A stretch of DNA of 64,000 nt from JAAYZX01 sp040770645 (lineage in GTDB: Bacteria > Actinomycetota > Thermoleophilia > RBG-16-64-13): positions 57,381 to 121,380 of the forward strand of contig JAXGIS010000005.1 in assembly GCA_040770645.1 (NCBI GenBank), read 5' to 3'. Below the pieces are notes generated by a model. It searched no databases, was not told the origin of the DNA, and was given only the letters and a program-made list of their open reading frames with translations. The position numbers and the translations under genes are program-made. This document shows, one piece after another, positions 17,166 through 26,101 of this stretch (the stretch's first letter is position 1; each line of letters opens with the position of its first letter).

Positions 17166-18302
17166 CAATCCACCGCCTGTGCGGCGGGTACGGTGACCGC
17201 GGGGAACCCCATGGTCTCCAGAAGGCCGGTCGCGGTGGCTGCGGTAACCTCGCCGGTGACGTACAAGACCAGATCGCCACCCGCCTTTCTGCTGTAGTGG
17301 TGCAGAGTGAGATCCTCGATGTTGATGTCGGCGTTGCCCAGCGTCGTCATGACTCGTGAGAGCAGGCCAGGTTCGTCGGGGATGCGAACCGTGATCTGAT
17401 ACAGGGCCGCCGGTTCGCGGTCACCCTTCTGCAACAATTCCTGGCGGTAGGCCGCTGCCGTGAAAATGGATTCTGCCACGCCCGACTCGTCCTGTCGCTC
17501 CAAATCATCGCAAAACTGCTGTATATCGCCCGCAATGGCGCGGAGCGCATCCACGAGCGCTTCCCGATTCTCCAGGAAGATCTCGCCCCACATGACCGGA
17601 TTTGCCCCGGCCACCCGAGTAAGGTCGCGGAAGCTGGGCCCGGCGCAGTACAAAGCTCGCCTTCCACGATGTTGGAAGCCGCCCACCTCGGACATCATCG
17701 CATTGGCCAACACGTGGGGCACGTGACTGATCAGAGCCATGATGCGGTCATGGGTCTCCGGTTCGATGGTTATGGGTCTGGCACCCAATCGCGAGACGAA
17801 GCCGTGCATGATCTCGAATAAGGGGCCGGGCAATTCGGCGGGCGGTGAGAGGAAGTAAGTGGCTCCCTCGAAGAGGTTGGCGCGCGCGTATCGTACTCCG
17901 GCGGTTTCCCCACCACACATGGGATGTCCACCTATGAACCTGGTGCGCGCCTCCGGGTCCAGCAGGCGCATCACCTGGGTTTTGGTGCTTCCGAGATCCG
18001 TGATGAGACGGGGAGTCACCTCGGCGGCCATGCACTCCTTGACCAGCTGAGGGATACTACGGACGGGTGTGGAGATAACCACCAGGTCGGAACCACTGGC
18101 GGCGGCGCTGGCGCTGTCCGCGGCTTCGGTAAGCACGCCGCGGCTCAGGGCTTCCTCCAGCGCCTGAGGATCGCTGTCGTAGCCCACCACCGTTACTTCC
18201 GGCCACTCCTTGTGGGCGGCCAGAGCCAGGCTTCCGCCCATTAGACCTACACCGATGACGGCCAGGCGGCGGATGGCCGCCGGCCTCTGCTTCTGTCCTC
18301 AT
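17165..18302 (-). CDS. tyrA: Prephenate dehydrogenase with ACT domain (frameshift near start)
   Basis: TyrA oxidatively decarboxylates prephenate to 4-hydroxyphenylpyruvate for tyrosine. The Rossmann start reads AVIGVGLMGGSLALAAH, followed by GYDSDPQAL, DLGSTKTQV, FIGGHPMCGGETAG, and LISHVPHVLANA. The C-terminal ACT domain (about 290-355) has ITVRIPDEPGLLSRVMTTLG and should sense an aromatic amino acid. The best start is the ATG at 18302, two bases after the DAHP synthase stop, but one frame change near 18280 is needed to reach the Rossmann motif. Stop overlaps the aroA ATG. Confidence 0.92.
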
Positions 18303-18304
18303 GG

Positions 18305-19321
18305 CTATCCCAGCGTCTTTCCCACCCAGGCCACCATCTCGGCGATGCGGGCGGCCGTGCGGGCGAATCCGGCCGGGTTCAATGACTGAGCGCCATCACA
18401 CAACGCGGTCTCAGGTGCCGGATGGGCTTCGATGATGAGGCCGTCGGCGCCCGCGGCGATGGCGGCGAGCGATAGTGGCTCGATCAGCTCCACTCTCCCC
18501 GAGGCGTGACTGGGATCTACGATCACGGGTAAGTGCGACCTGGCTTTGATGATGGGCACGGCCGCGATGTCGAGGGTGTTGCGGGTTGCCGTCTCGAAAG
18601 TGCGGATGCCCCGTTCGCACAGTATGACCTGCGGATTGCCCGCCCGTACCACGTACTCGGCGGCCATGAGCAGTTCCTCGATGGTGGCGGACAGCCCCCG
18701 CTTCAGGAGCACGGGCAGTCCCGCCTCCCCCACTGCGGCCAACAGGTGGAAGTTCTGCATGTTGCGGGCACCGATTTGAATGACATCCGCGTAGCGCAGC
18801 ACCAGATCCAGATGGCGAGGGTCCATGAGTTCAGTCACAACCGGAAGTCCGGTCTCCTCTCTCGCTTCCGCCAGGTACTGCAAAGCCTCCTCACCCAGAC
18901 CTTGGAAGGCGTAGGGAGAGGTGCGCGGCTTGAATGCGCCGCCACGTACACCAGTAGCTCCCGAAGCCTTGACGAAGCGGGCGGCCTCGAGCGTCTGTTC
19001 GCGGCTTTCGACCGAGCATGGGCCGGCTATGAGCCCGAAGTGGCCGCCTCCCAGCTGAGTGGCCCCCAAGGGCACCACCGTGTCACTGCGCCGGAACTCG
19101 CGACTGACCAGCTTGTAAGGCCTGAGGAGTGTGACCACCCGGTCAACACCGGGCAGGGCTTCCAGAGGAAGCCCTGCCACCATTTCGCGATCTCCCTCAA
19201 TGGCGATGGTGGTTACGGTCTCGCTGCAGTATATGTGGGCTTCTGCACCGGCCCCGCGCAATCGCTCCACAACAAGGTCTATCTCTGTGGGCGTGGCGCC
19301 CTCGTTCATGATGATCATCAT
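18305..19321 (-). CDS. aroF: 3-deoxy-7-phosphoheptulonate synthase (DAHP synthase, AroA-I-beta type)
   Basis: This enzyme condenses phosphoenolpyruvate and erythrose-4-phosphate, the first shikimate step. The 338-residue protein has an N-terminal ferredoxin-like regulatory domain (about 1-70, starting MMIIMNEGATPTEID) as in Thermotoga DAHP synthase. The catalytic barrel follows, with IAGPCSVES, GGAFKPRTSPYAFQGLG, IQIGARNMQN, LLKRGLSAT, CERGIRTFE and PVIVDPSHASG. The frame is intact. A GGGAGG site precedes the ATG. Its operon partners tyrA and aroA point to feedback by tyrosine or phenylalanine through the regulatory domain. Confidence 0.95.
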   Translation of the reverse strand: MMIIMNEGATPTEIDLVVERLRGAGAEAHIYCSETVTTIAIEGDREMVAGLPLEALPGVDRVVTLLRPYKLVSREFRRSDTVVPLGATQLGGGHFGLIAGPCSVESREQTLEAARFVKASGATGVRGGAFKPRTSPYAFQGLGEEALQYLAEAREETGLPVVTELMDPRHLDLVLRYADVIQIGARNMQNFHLLAAVGEAGLPVLLKRGLSATIEELLMAAEYVVRAGNPQVILCERGIRTFETATRNTLDIAAVPIIKARSHLPVIVDPSHASGRVELIEPLSLAAIAAGADGLIIEAHPAPETALCDGAQSLNPAGFARTAARIAEMVAWVGKTLG

Positions 19322-19390
19322 GGGAATGTATCCTCCCGAGTTGCAAATCCCGACATGCTCACTGTCTAGCCGGGAAGGGCTGAACGACGA

Positions 19391-20494
19391 CTACGGATGC
19401 GCCTGAGAGAGGATGGCGAAAGCCTCCAGGAAACGGTCGTTCTCCTCAACCGTTCCGAGGGTTACGCGCACCCACCCCGGGCAATCCATAAAATAGCCTG
19501 ACCGCGTCATTACCCCTCGGGCGAGAAGCAGACGCGGTACCTCCTCTCCGGGCACGCTGAGCCCTTCGACGTTCACAAGGAGGAAGTTGGCTTGACTCGG
19601 GACATACGCTCTGCCCATCCTTGAGAGCGCCTGGGCCACGCGTTCACGCTCGCGGGCGACGTGCTCACGACGGGCATGCATGCGGTTGGGATGTCTCAAT
19701 GCTTCACTCGCGGCAACCTGAGCGAGCGTATTCACGTTGTACGGCTGACGCAACTTGTCAATGGCCTGTACCACGGACGCATGGGCAATGCCGTAGCCCA
19801 CTCGGAGGCCGGCAAGACCGTAGATCTTGGAGAAGGTACGTAAGATGACCAGATTGGGGAACTCCGATATCCAAGATGAGGTGTCCTGGTGGCGGGCCGT
19901 GACGTACTCAACGTATGCTTCATCCAGGACCACCAACACATTCGGCGGCATGGTGGAGAGGAATCGGCGCAGTTCGTTGGGGCCGTGATAGGTGCCGGTG
20001 GGGTTGTTCGGATTGGGGACGATGGCCATGCTCGTGTCTTCCGTCGTCGCCGCCGCCATGCCCTCGAGGTCCACTACGTGGTCACGGAGCGGAACCTTGC
20101 CCAATGTGGCTTGGCGTTGGACACCCAACAGGCCGTAAACCACAAACGACGGATGTGGGAAGAGAAGATGGTCGCCCGGAGAGACATAAGCCTCCGAGAG
20201 GAGCTTGAGCAGTTCACACGATCCGTTCCCAAACACGAGACACGCCGGATCGACTCTCAGATGCGTCGATAGCTCGGAGCGCAGGCCCCGGCAATCCTGA
20301 TCCGGGTACCTATTGAGTCGGGGTAGAGCAGCCTCCATGGCCTGGAGCACCTCAGGGAAGGGCCCCTCCGGGCATTCGTTCGCGTGAAGCAGAGCCATGT
20401 CGCTCACGCCGTGGGCGCGGCACACGTCTTCCAATCGTGGACCGGCTACGTAGGGTTTCAACTGTTGTACAGCGGCTGTAACCTGCACCGACAC
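19391..20494 (-). CDS. hisC: Histidinol-phosphate / aromatic aminotransferase (HisC family)
   Basis: This is a class I/II PLP aminotransferase of the HisC family, 367 residues. Visible motifs are LHANECPEGP, RYPDQDC, GNGSCELL, VPNPNNPTG, DEAYVEY and the PLP lysine in RTFSKIYGLAGLRVGY. With no other histidine genes around and DAHP synthase, TyrA and AroA immediately downstream, it more likely transaminates 4-hydroxyphenylpyruvate and phenylpyruvate. HisC homologues in such operons are known to act on aromatic substrates. The frame is intact, and 69 bases separate it from aroF. Confidence 0.9.
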   Translation of the reverse strand: MSVQVTAAVQQLKPYVAGPRLEDVCRAHGVSDMALLHANECPEGPFPEVLQAMEAALPRLNRYPDQDCRGLRSELSTHLRVDPACLVFGNGSCELLKLLSEAYVSPGDHLLFPHPSFVVYGLLGVQRQATLGKVPLRDHVVDLEGMAAATTEDTSMAIVPNPNNPTGTYHGPNELRRFLSTMPPNVLVVLDEAYVEYVTARHQDTSSWISEFPNLVILRTFSKIYGLAGLRVGYGIAHASVVQAIDKLRQPYNVNTLAQVAASEALRHPNRMHARREHVARERERVAQALSRMGRAYVPSQANFLLVNVEGLSVPGEEVPRLLLARGVMTRSGYFMDCPGWVRVTLGTVEENDRFLEAFAILSQAHP

Positions 20495-20523
20495 CTGCTC
20501 AACTGCTCGTTCAGAGTGGCGAT

Positions 20524-21312
20524 CTATGATACCGACTTCCGGTGAGAGGGAACAGTCGTAGGCCGCCCCACCGCCGCCCGGAGGCGGTTGACCTCTCGTG
20601 AGGTGAGTTCGCGGTATTGGCCGGGGGCGAGGCCCCGATCATCCAGGTCACCTATACGGCAGCGGTGGAGCGAGAGTATGCTGTGCCCCAGCGCCTCCAG
20701 CATGCGGCGAACTTGGCGATTGCGACCCTCACGGATCGTGATGTGCAGCGTGGATTCCGAAGGTCGCCGCCGGACACGCGTTACTATGGCCGGAGCGGTT
20801 GGGCCATCGTCAAGCTGGATACCCGTCTGCAGTACCGTCAACGAGTGGTCGCTCACTTCTCCCCGTATGCGCACACGGTACTCTTTCTCCACTCCGTACC
20901 GAGGGTGCGATAAGCGCAGGGCCAGCTCACCGTCATTGGTCATCAGCACCAGCCCCGTGCTGTCCCAATCGAGCCTGCCCACGGGATAGACTCGCGTGCG
21001 CGTGGGCAATCCATCCATTACCGTTGGCCTGCCCTGCGGATCCTTGACCGTGCAGATGCTGCCGGCCCTCTTGTTGAGCACCCAGTATTCAATGCCCTGC
21101 TGTCGCAACGCCCGCCCGTCCACAGTTATTTGCGCGCGGCAGGCGTCCACGGTCATTCCAATGGTGGCCGCCACCCCATCGACTCGCACGCGGCCCTCTC
21201 GAATAAGGTTCTCACAATGACGGCGTGATCCCACTCCAGCTCGTGCCATCACCTTCTGCACCCGTTCCTGTGCGCACCGGCCTCCCAAGCGGGTACGGTT
21301 CCCCCTCCCCAC
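20524..21312 (-). CDS. rluB: 23S rRNA pseudouridine synthase (RluB/RsuA family)
   Basis: The protein has an S4 RNA-binding domain (VQKVMARAGVGSRRHCENLI to GRVRVDG) and a pseudouridine synthase domain with the catalytic Asp in VGRLDWDSTGLVLMTNDGELALRLSHP and the GRNRQVRRM motif. RluB modifies a uridine in 23S rRNA helix 89. The listed start (GTG 21312) gives a 17-residue basic leader; an internal GTG at 21261 fits the family start better. scpB ends four bases before. The scpA-scpB-rluB order is conserved in actinobacteria. Confidence 0.94.
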   Translation of the reverse strand: MGRGNRTRLGGRCAQERVQKVMARAGVGSRRHCENLIREGRVRVDGVAATIGMTVDACRAQITVDGRALRQQGIEYWVLNKRAGSICTVKDPQGRPTVMDGLPTRTRVYPVGRLDWDSTGLVLMTNDGELALRLSHPRYGVEKEYRVRIRGEVSDHSLTVLQTGIQLDDGPTAPAIVTRVRRRPSESTLHITIREGRNRQVRRMLEALGHSILSLHRCRIGDLDDRGLAPGQYRELTSREVNRLRAAVGRPTTVPSHRKSVS

Positions 21313-21316
21313 TCGG

Positions 21317-21931
21317 CTACTCCGGTGCCACCAGGGAGCCTAGGCGACGCAGCAGCTCCGCGCGCTCCTCAGCAGGCACTTCGAAGCTCTCCAGAGGAGT
21401 CAGTTCTGCCAGTGAGCGTAGCCCGAAGAGAAGAAGGAAGCGCTCGGTGGTACCGTAGAGGACGGCCTGTCCCACCTGTTCCGCGCGCCCCACTTCTTGT
21501 ATGAGCTCTCGTTCCAGCAAGGTGCGCAGAGACGAATCCGAGTTCACTCCGCGGATCTCCGCGATTTGCCGTCTGGCTACCGGCTGCAAGTAGGCCACCA
21601 CGGCCAGCGTCTCATAGGCCGCCGGAGAGAGGCGGAGCGTCTCCGATGTGTCGAACAACCCGCTCAGCACGCGCTCGGCCATGCGATTGGTGCGCATGCA
21701 CCACCCTTCGGCAACTCGAGTCACTTCAAATCCCCGAGGGCCATCTACCGGAAACTCAGCTTCGAGCTGACGCAGAGCCTCCTCGAGGACTTCGATTGTG
21801 GGCTGACGCGCGCCAACACTCAGGCTGGACATAAGAGTCTCTATGGTCAAGGGGCGCCCGGCAGCAAACAAGAGCGCTTCAAGATCTCGGCGGAATTCGC
21901 CGTCGCCTGATACGCAGCGCTCATCACACAC
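21317..21931 (-). CDS. scpB: Segregation and condensation protein B
   Basis: ScpB is a winged-helix kleisin-associated subunit of the SMC-ScpAB complex that compacts and segregates the chromosome. The 204-residue protein shows LEALLFAAGRPLTIETL, ETLAVVAYLQPVARRQIAEIRGVNSD and the second winged helix GRAEQVGQAVLYGTTERFLLLFGL. It starts at ATG 21931, overlapping the scpA stop by eight bases, so the two are translationally coupled. Confidence 0.95.
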   Translation of the reverse strand: MCDERCVSGDGEFRRDLEALLFAAGRPLTIETLMSSLSVGARQPTIEVLEEALRQLEAEFPVDGPRGFEVTRVAEGWCMRTNRMAERVLSGLFDTSETLRLSPAAYETLAVVAYLQPVARRQIAEIRGVNSDSSLRTLLERELIQEVGRAEQVGQAVLYGTTERFLLLFGLRSLAELTPLESFEVPAEERAELLRRLGSLVAPE

Positions 21932-22658
21932 CTGTCGTCACCTCCCTAGCCATAATCTCAATATCTCCAAAAGGTTGATGCTGGCTCACATCGGCTTCAC
22001 CTTTAGCTACAAGGTTCAGAATGGCCAGAACGGTCACAGCCTGAACCAGGGGTTCAGCCTCACCGAACTCCTCATTGAACGACAAGCGCGAGCGGGAGCG
22101 TAGCAACCTCCGCAACAGCCCGATTTGGCGCTTGACCTCCACACGGAGAGCAGTCAAGTGCGCGGTGTCTGGACGCCGATGACGTGCCCATACCGCCAAC
22201 ATGTGGTGCATAAGAGAGTCAATCGTCTCCGAGCCGGCGATGCGCTCGGGCGGCGCCAATACCACACTGCCCGCGCGGTCGGCAGGACGTAGGAGCCTGC
22301 CGGATTCGGCGGCGGCGCGCGCTCGTAGATCCTCTGCGGCCCGTTTACACTGTTGATAGGCGAGCAGGCGCTCAACGAGAAGCTCCCGGGCGTCGTCGGC
22401 CGAGAGGTGGTCGTCGGTGCGATCGTCGCCCGGGAGCAGGCGGCGCACCTTCACCTGCAAGAGTGAAGAGATGAGGACCAGGAACTCGCTCAGACTCTCC
22501 CAATCGGCCTCGTCCGAAGTCGCCATACGCTCTACGTAAGCGAGGATCACCTCGAAGACGGGGATCTCGAGGATGTCCACTTCGTCTTTGAGGACCAAAG
22601 TGAACAGCAGATCGAACGGTCCTTGGTAGACATCCAGCTCAAGGTCGATCAAGCGCAC
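21924..22658 (-). CDS. scpA: Segregation and condensation protein A
   Basis: ScpA is the kleisin subunit that bridges SMC heads. The 244-residue protein starts at GTG 22658 with the typical YQGPFDLLFTLVLKDEVDILEIPV opening, contains ISSLLQVKVRRLLP, and ends with the winged-helix segment AVTVLAILNLVAKGEADVSQ. Its stop overlaps scpB. The upstream neighbour is the M50 peptidase gene, 64 bases away. Confidence 0.95.
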   Translation of the reverse strand: MRLIDLELDVYQGPFDLLFTLVLKDEVDILEIPVFEVILAYVERMATSDEADWESLSEFLVLISSLLQVKVRRLLPGDDRTDDHLSADDARELLVERLLAYQQCKRAAEDLRARAAAESGRLLRPADRAGSVVLAPPERIAGSETIDSLMHHMLAVWARHRRPDTAHLTALRVEVKRQIGLLRRLLRSRSRLSFNEEFGEAEPLVQAVTVLAILNLVAKGEADVSQHQPFGDIEIMAREVTTGV

Positions 22659-22721
22659 GTCGTCACCTCCGCCGGCTCCGCCACAGTGTCGTCCGGTCGG
22701 TCACTCGACCACAGTCTCAGC

Positions 22722-23353
22722 TCAGCCGAAGTAGTAGGGCAGTAGTAGACGGCTGATGCCCAGGTATGCCCATCGCAGCAGGGACGTGAAGGGCCCACGG
22801 AAGACAATGAAGAGAAGGAGGATGAAGAAGATGCCGTAGCGATCGAGCTGTATCCAGCGCTCGTAGCGATCGCGGGACATGAATCCACCGATGACCCGAG
22901 AACCGTCAAGCGGCGGGATGGGGATGAGGTTGAAAACTCCCAGCACGATGTTGACTTGGAAGGCTACGAACAGGATGCGGAACAACAGCGTATTCACAGC
23001 CGGGTGCAGGAAGTTCAGGATGAGACCCAGCGTGATGGCGATGAGGAAGTTGGTCACCGGGCCGGCCAGACCAACGATCATCATGCCCTGCTGGCGATTG
23101 CGGAAGTAGTAGGGTTTACCGGAACCGGCTTGGCCCACCCGAAGATGAATCCACCCCCGAGGTAGGTCAAGACGAACATGGCGGTACCGACGAGGTCCAG
23201 GTGACGCAAAGGATTCGCCGTCAAGCGACCGTACGCTTTGGCCGTGGGATCGCCCATTTTGAAAGCCACGTACCCGTGCGCCACCTCGTGGGCCATCATG
23301 GAGAGCAGCAAGATGGGTAACAGGAACAGCAGGTCCAGCAGCCGGGCGTTCAT
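22722..23353 (-). CDS. Site-2-protease-type M50 zinc metallopeptidase (frameshifted)
   Basis: This is a small multi-pass membrane protease of the M50B class, about 210 residues. The start ATG 23353 overlaps the corrected stop of the CCA gene. The first half has HEVAHGYVA with zinc ligands His22 and His26 and Glu23. The second half, after a frame change near 23130, has GLAGPVTNFLIAITLGLIL and NLIPIPPLDGSRVIGGF, which contributes the third zinc ligand (Asp). Substrates are unknown. The same gene is found beside scpA in many Firmicutes and actinobacteria. Confidence 0.9.
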
Positions 23354-26084
23354 AGGCTTGCCTGCCGTCCATCGGCCGCCCGGCACGCGGCCCCAAGTCT
23401 CGGGCCATGCGCATCTCCTCTTCTTTGCTGGTCACCCGCCCCTCCACCCTTTCGCGTAGCAGAGACTGAAGAACCATACCAATTTGCGGTCCCTGCCGCA
23501 GCCCCAAAGCGATGATATCGGCACCCGATAGCTGCGATCTTCGGTGGCGCAGTTCGCTCAGATACTCGTACACGCGTTCGTGGGCCGAGCGATTATCGGT
23601 GACTGCGATTAGGTAAACGAGCGATTCGGTTGTCAGGCGCGACAGCAGCTTGTACGTGTTCCAGGCCGACAGATGCTGGTCCCCGAGTTGGGCCGCCACG
23701 CGGGGGGCAAGAACCACGCTGTCGCGCACGATGCTTCTGTCGGCGTGGCGGAGACGCAGTTTTTCCAGCCACATGAAGAGTTCATCGTGCTCCATGTTGC
23801 GGGTGAGGGTGGCCAGCCGAATCCTCCACCTCACGATCTCTTCCGCCACCCCCATCTCCGCTATCAACCCGTCAATGCGATGGATGAGCGCCACGGTCTT
23901 GGGTCCCGTGGCCAACCGGGGATGCACCTGCCTGGCCACTCCCAGGCGGTAGATACGCTCGAGCGACCAATCCACATCCCGCTCCCCCAGCAGGGCGATC
24001 AACTCATCCCGGAGCCGGGCGCTGGAGAGATCTCCCACGAGTCTCATATCCACGCAGGCTTTGGCCAAGGCGCGGGTGGGCTCATCCATGCGAAAGCCAT
24101 AGCGGTTCTCGTAGCGCACGGCTCGGAAGATCCTCGTGGGGTCTTCGATGAAGCTCAGGTTGTGCAACACGCGAATCACGCCATTCAACAAATCGGTCAG
24201 CCCCCCGAAGAAATCAATAACCGTCCCGTACTCTTCACCTCGAAGCGATACGGCCATAGCGTTGATAGTGAAGTCTCGGCGAAAGAGGTCTTGTCTGATG
24301 GAGGCGTGCTCCACCACAGGCAGGGCGGCCGGGTAGTCGTAGAATTCGGTGCGGCAGGTGGCCACATCTATGTGGAACGGTTCTCGGCCTTGCTTGATCC
24401 AGATGGGAGCCTCGCGGAGCATGTCGTCCGGCGGAAGTACCACGGCCGTGCGGAACTTCTGGTGCACGCGCACACGGCCACCGATTTCCTTGGCCAGCAA
24501 CTCAGCGAATTCGATCCCGTCCCCTTCCACGGCGATATCAAGATCGGCATTGGGCAGCCCCAGGATGAGGTCGCGAACGAATCCCCCCACCAAGTACACT
24601 CCCTCGAAGCCGAGGGAGAGAGCAGCCGCCTTCTGCAGGATGGGCCCGAAGAATGGCAACTCCCCCAGCGGCTGCAGCATGCAGGCTTGATAGACGGCTT
24701 GGCTTTCTCGGCGCTCCTCGGGCTCCTGGAAGGCGGCCAGTACGTCTGTTCGGGTGGCAATGCCTTTCACATCGGCCACATGGGCGCGGCCGGTACGCTT
24801 GGCGGCGGCGTATGCGGCATCGGCTACAACGGGAACTCGCCCCACCGTACTGTCAACCATGATGCGGCGCAACTCCTCCACGGTGGCGGATTCTCGGGCC
24901 ACTACCACGTTCCGTGACATGATGCCCTTGACCGGAGCGTGCCCCAAACCGTGGCGCACGGCTTTGTCCAGATCGCGCCGCGCGGCGATGCCCACCACCA
25001 AGCCGTCGTCCTCTACGGCTATGCCTGAGTGCCCGTAGCGCTGCGCCACCAGCAGAGCTTCGGTAACCGTGGTGTCCGCCTGGATGAAGTGTACGGGGCG
25101 GCTCATGATCTGCCCGGCCGTGGGCAGGGCCTGTGACGTCTCACTCAGGACGGTCAGCAGCCGGTCTATCACCTCGTGCGCAGTGGCGTTGCGCACCACT
25201 CCAGAAGCGGCCTGAGCGTGCCCCCCTCCCCCGACCGTGTGCAACAGGGCCGCCACGTCGATAGAACCCAATCTTGAGCGGGCGGTGACGAACACCCGTC
25301 CGATCATGAGTACGGCTTGGAGGAGCACTTCGCAGTTGAGGAGGTCCATGACCTTGTGTGCGATGACGCTGAGACCGTCTACGTAGGCCTCGGACTCCAG
25401 CGCTACCACGAAGATATCGTGGCCGTGGATACGTACGGTGCGGATCTCATCCACCACCCGTAGCAAGAGGTCGCGCTGGTCGGGGGTGAGTGGGTTGTGC
25501 AGATATCGTTCGATCAGTGCCTGCGAAGCACCCAGGCGCATACATACTGCCAGCATCTCCGCATCGCGAACCGTACTCTGGGGGTAGATAAGCGACCCCG
25601 TGTCCTCGTGTATGCCGAGCGCGAAGATGCTCGCCTCGAGGGGGCTGATAGGGATTTCTCGTCCCAGAAGGATGTAAACCATGGATGACGCCTGTGAGCC
25701 ATCCGCGGACAGAACCCAATTCTCGCTCTGCACAAAAGATGGTCTTTCTTCGGCCCCGGGATGGTGATCAAAGATGACGACTTCCACGCCGGGTCTGCCG
25801 CACAAGCCGGCCAGCTCTCCCAGTCTGGAGCAATCAGCCGTGTCCACCACCACCACACGGCTCACCGAAGACAAGTCCACGGAGCGCAGTGGAACAATGG
25901 GCAGTCCCTCTCCATGAAGGGCCACAAACTCACGCACGTTGCGGTTCATGGAGCCGGGGAAGACGATTCGTGCTTCAGGATACAGCTTGGCTGCACCCAC
26001 CGTGGCCGCCAGGGCATCGAAGTCGGCGTTCTGATGGGTAGTGATGAGTGTATTGACCTTGAAGGCGGCTGTCTCCTGCTTCAT
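23350..26084 (-). CDS. DHH phosphoesterase - CBS - tRNA nucleotidyltransferase multidomain protein
   Basis: The protein is about 900 residues. It has a DHH domain (about 10-320) with NADFDALAA, DTADCSRLGEL, FDHHPG and GGGHAQAASG. Two CBS repeats follow (about 330-455, starting MSRPVHFIQADTTV and MSRNVVVARESATV). A poly(A) polymerase/CCA-adding head has GGFVRDLILGLPNADLDIAVEG, and RNA-binding helical domains complete it. CCA or A addition to tRNA ends is the probable role, and it suits the CCA-less tRNA-Pro gene. The raw reading frame runs on to give a 1120-residue product joined to the M50 protease; a base change near 23400 explains this, because another frame stops at an ATGA overlap with the M50 start. 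Confidence 0.9.
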
Positions 26085-26101
26085 AGCCCTTTGAGTATAG
26101 G

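Noticed and set aside
22722..26084. A single 1120-residue CCA-protease fusion
   Set aside because: The M50 N-terminal half with HEVAHGYVA is in another frame, and a third frame gives a CCA stop in an ATGA overlap. Two base errors explain the apparent fusion.
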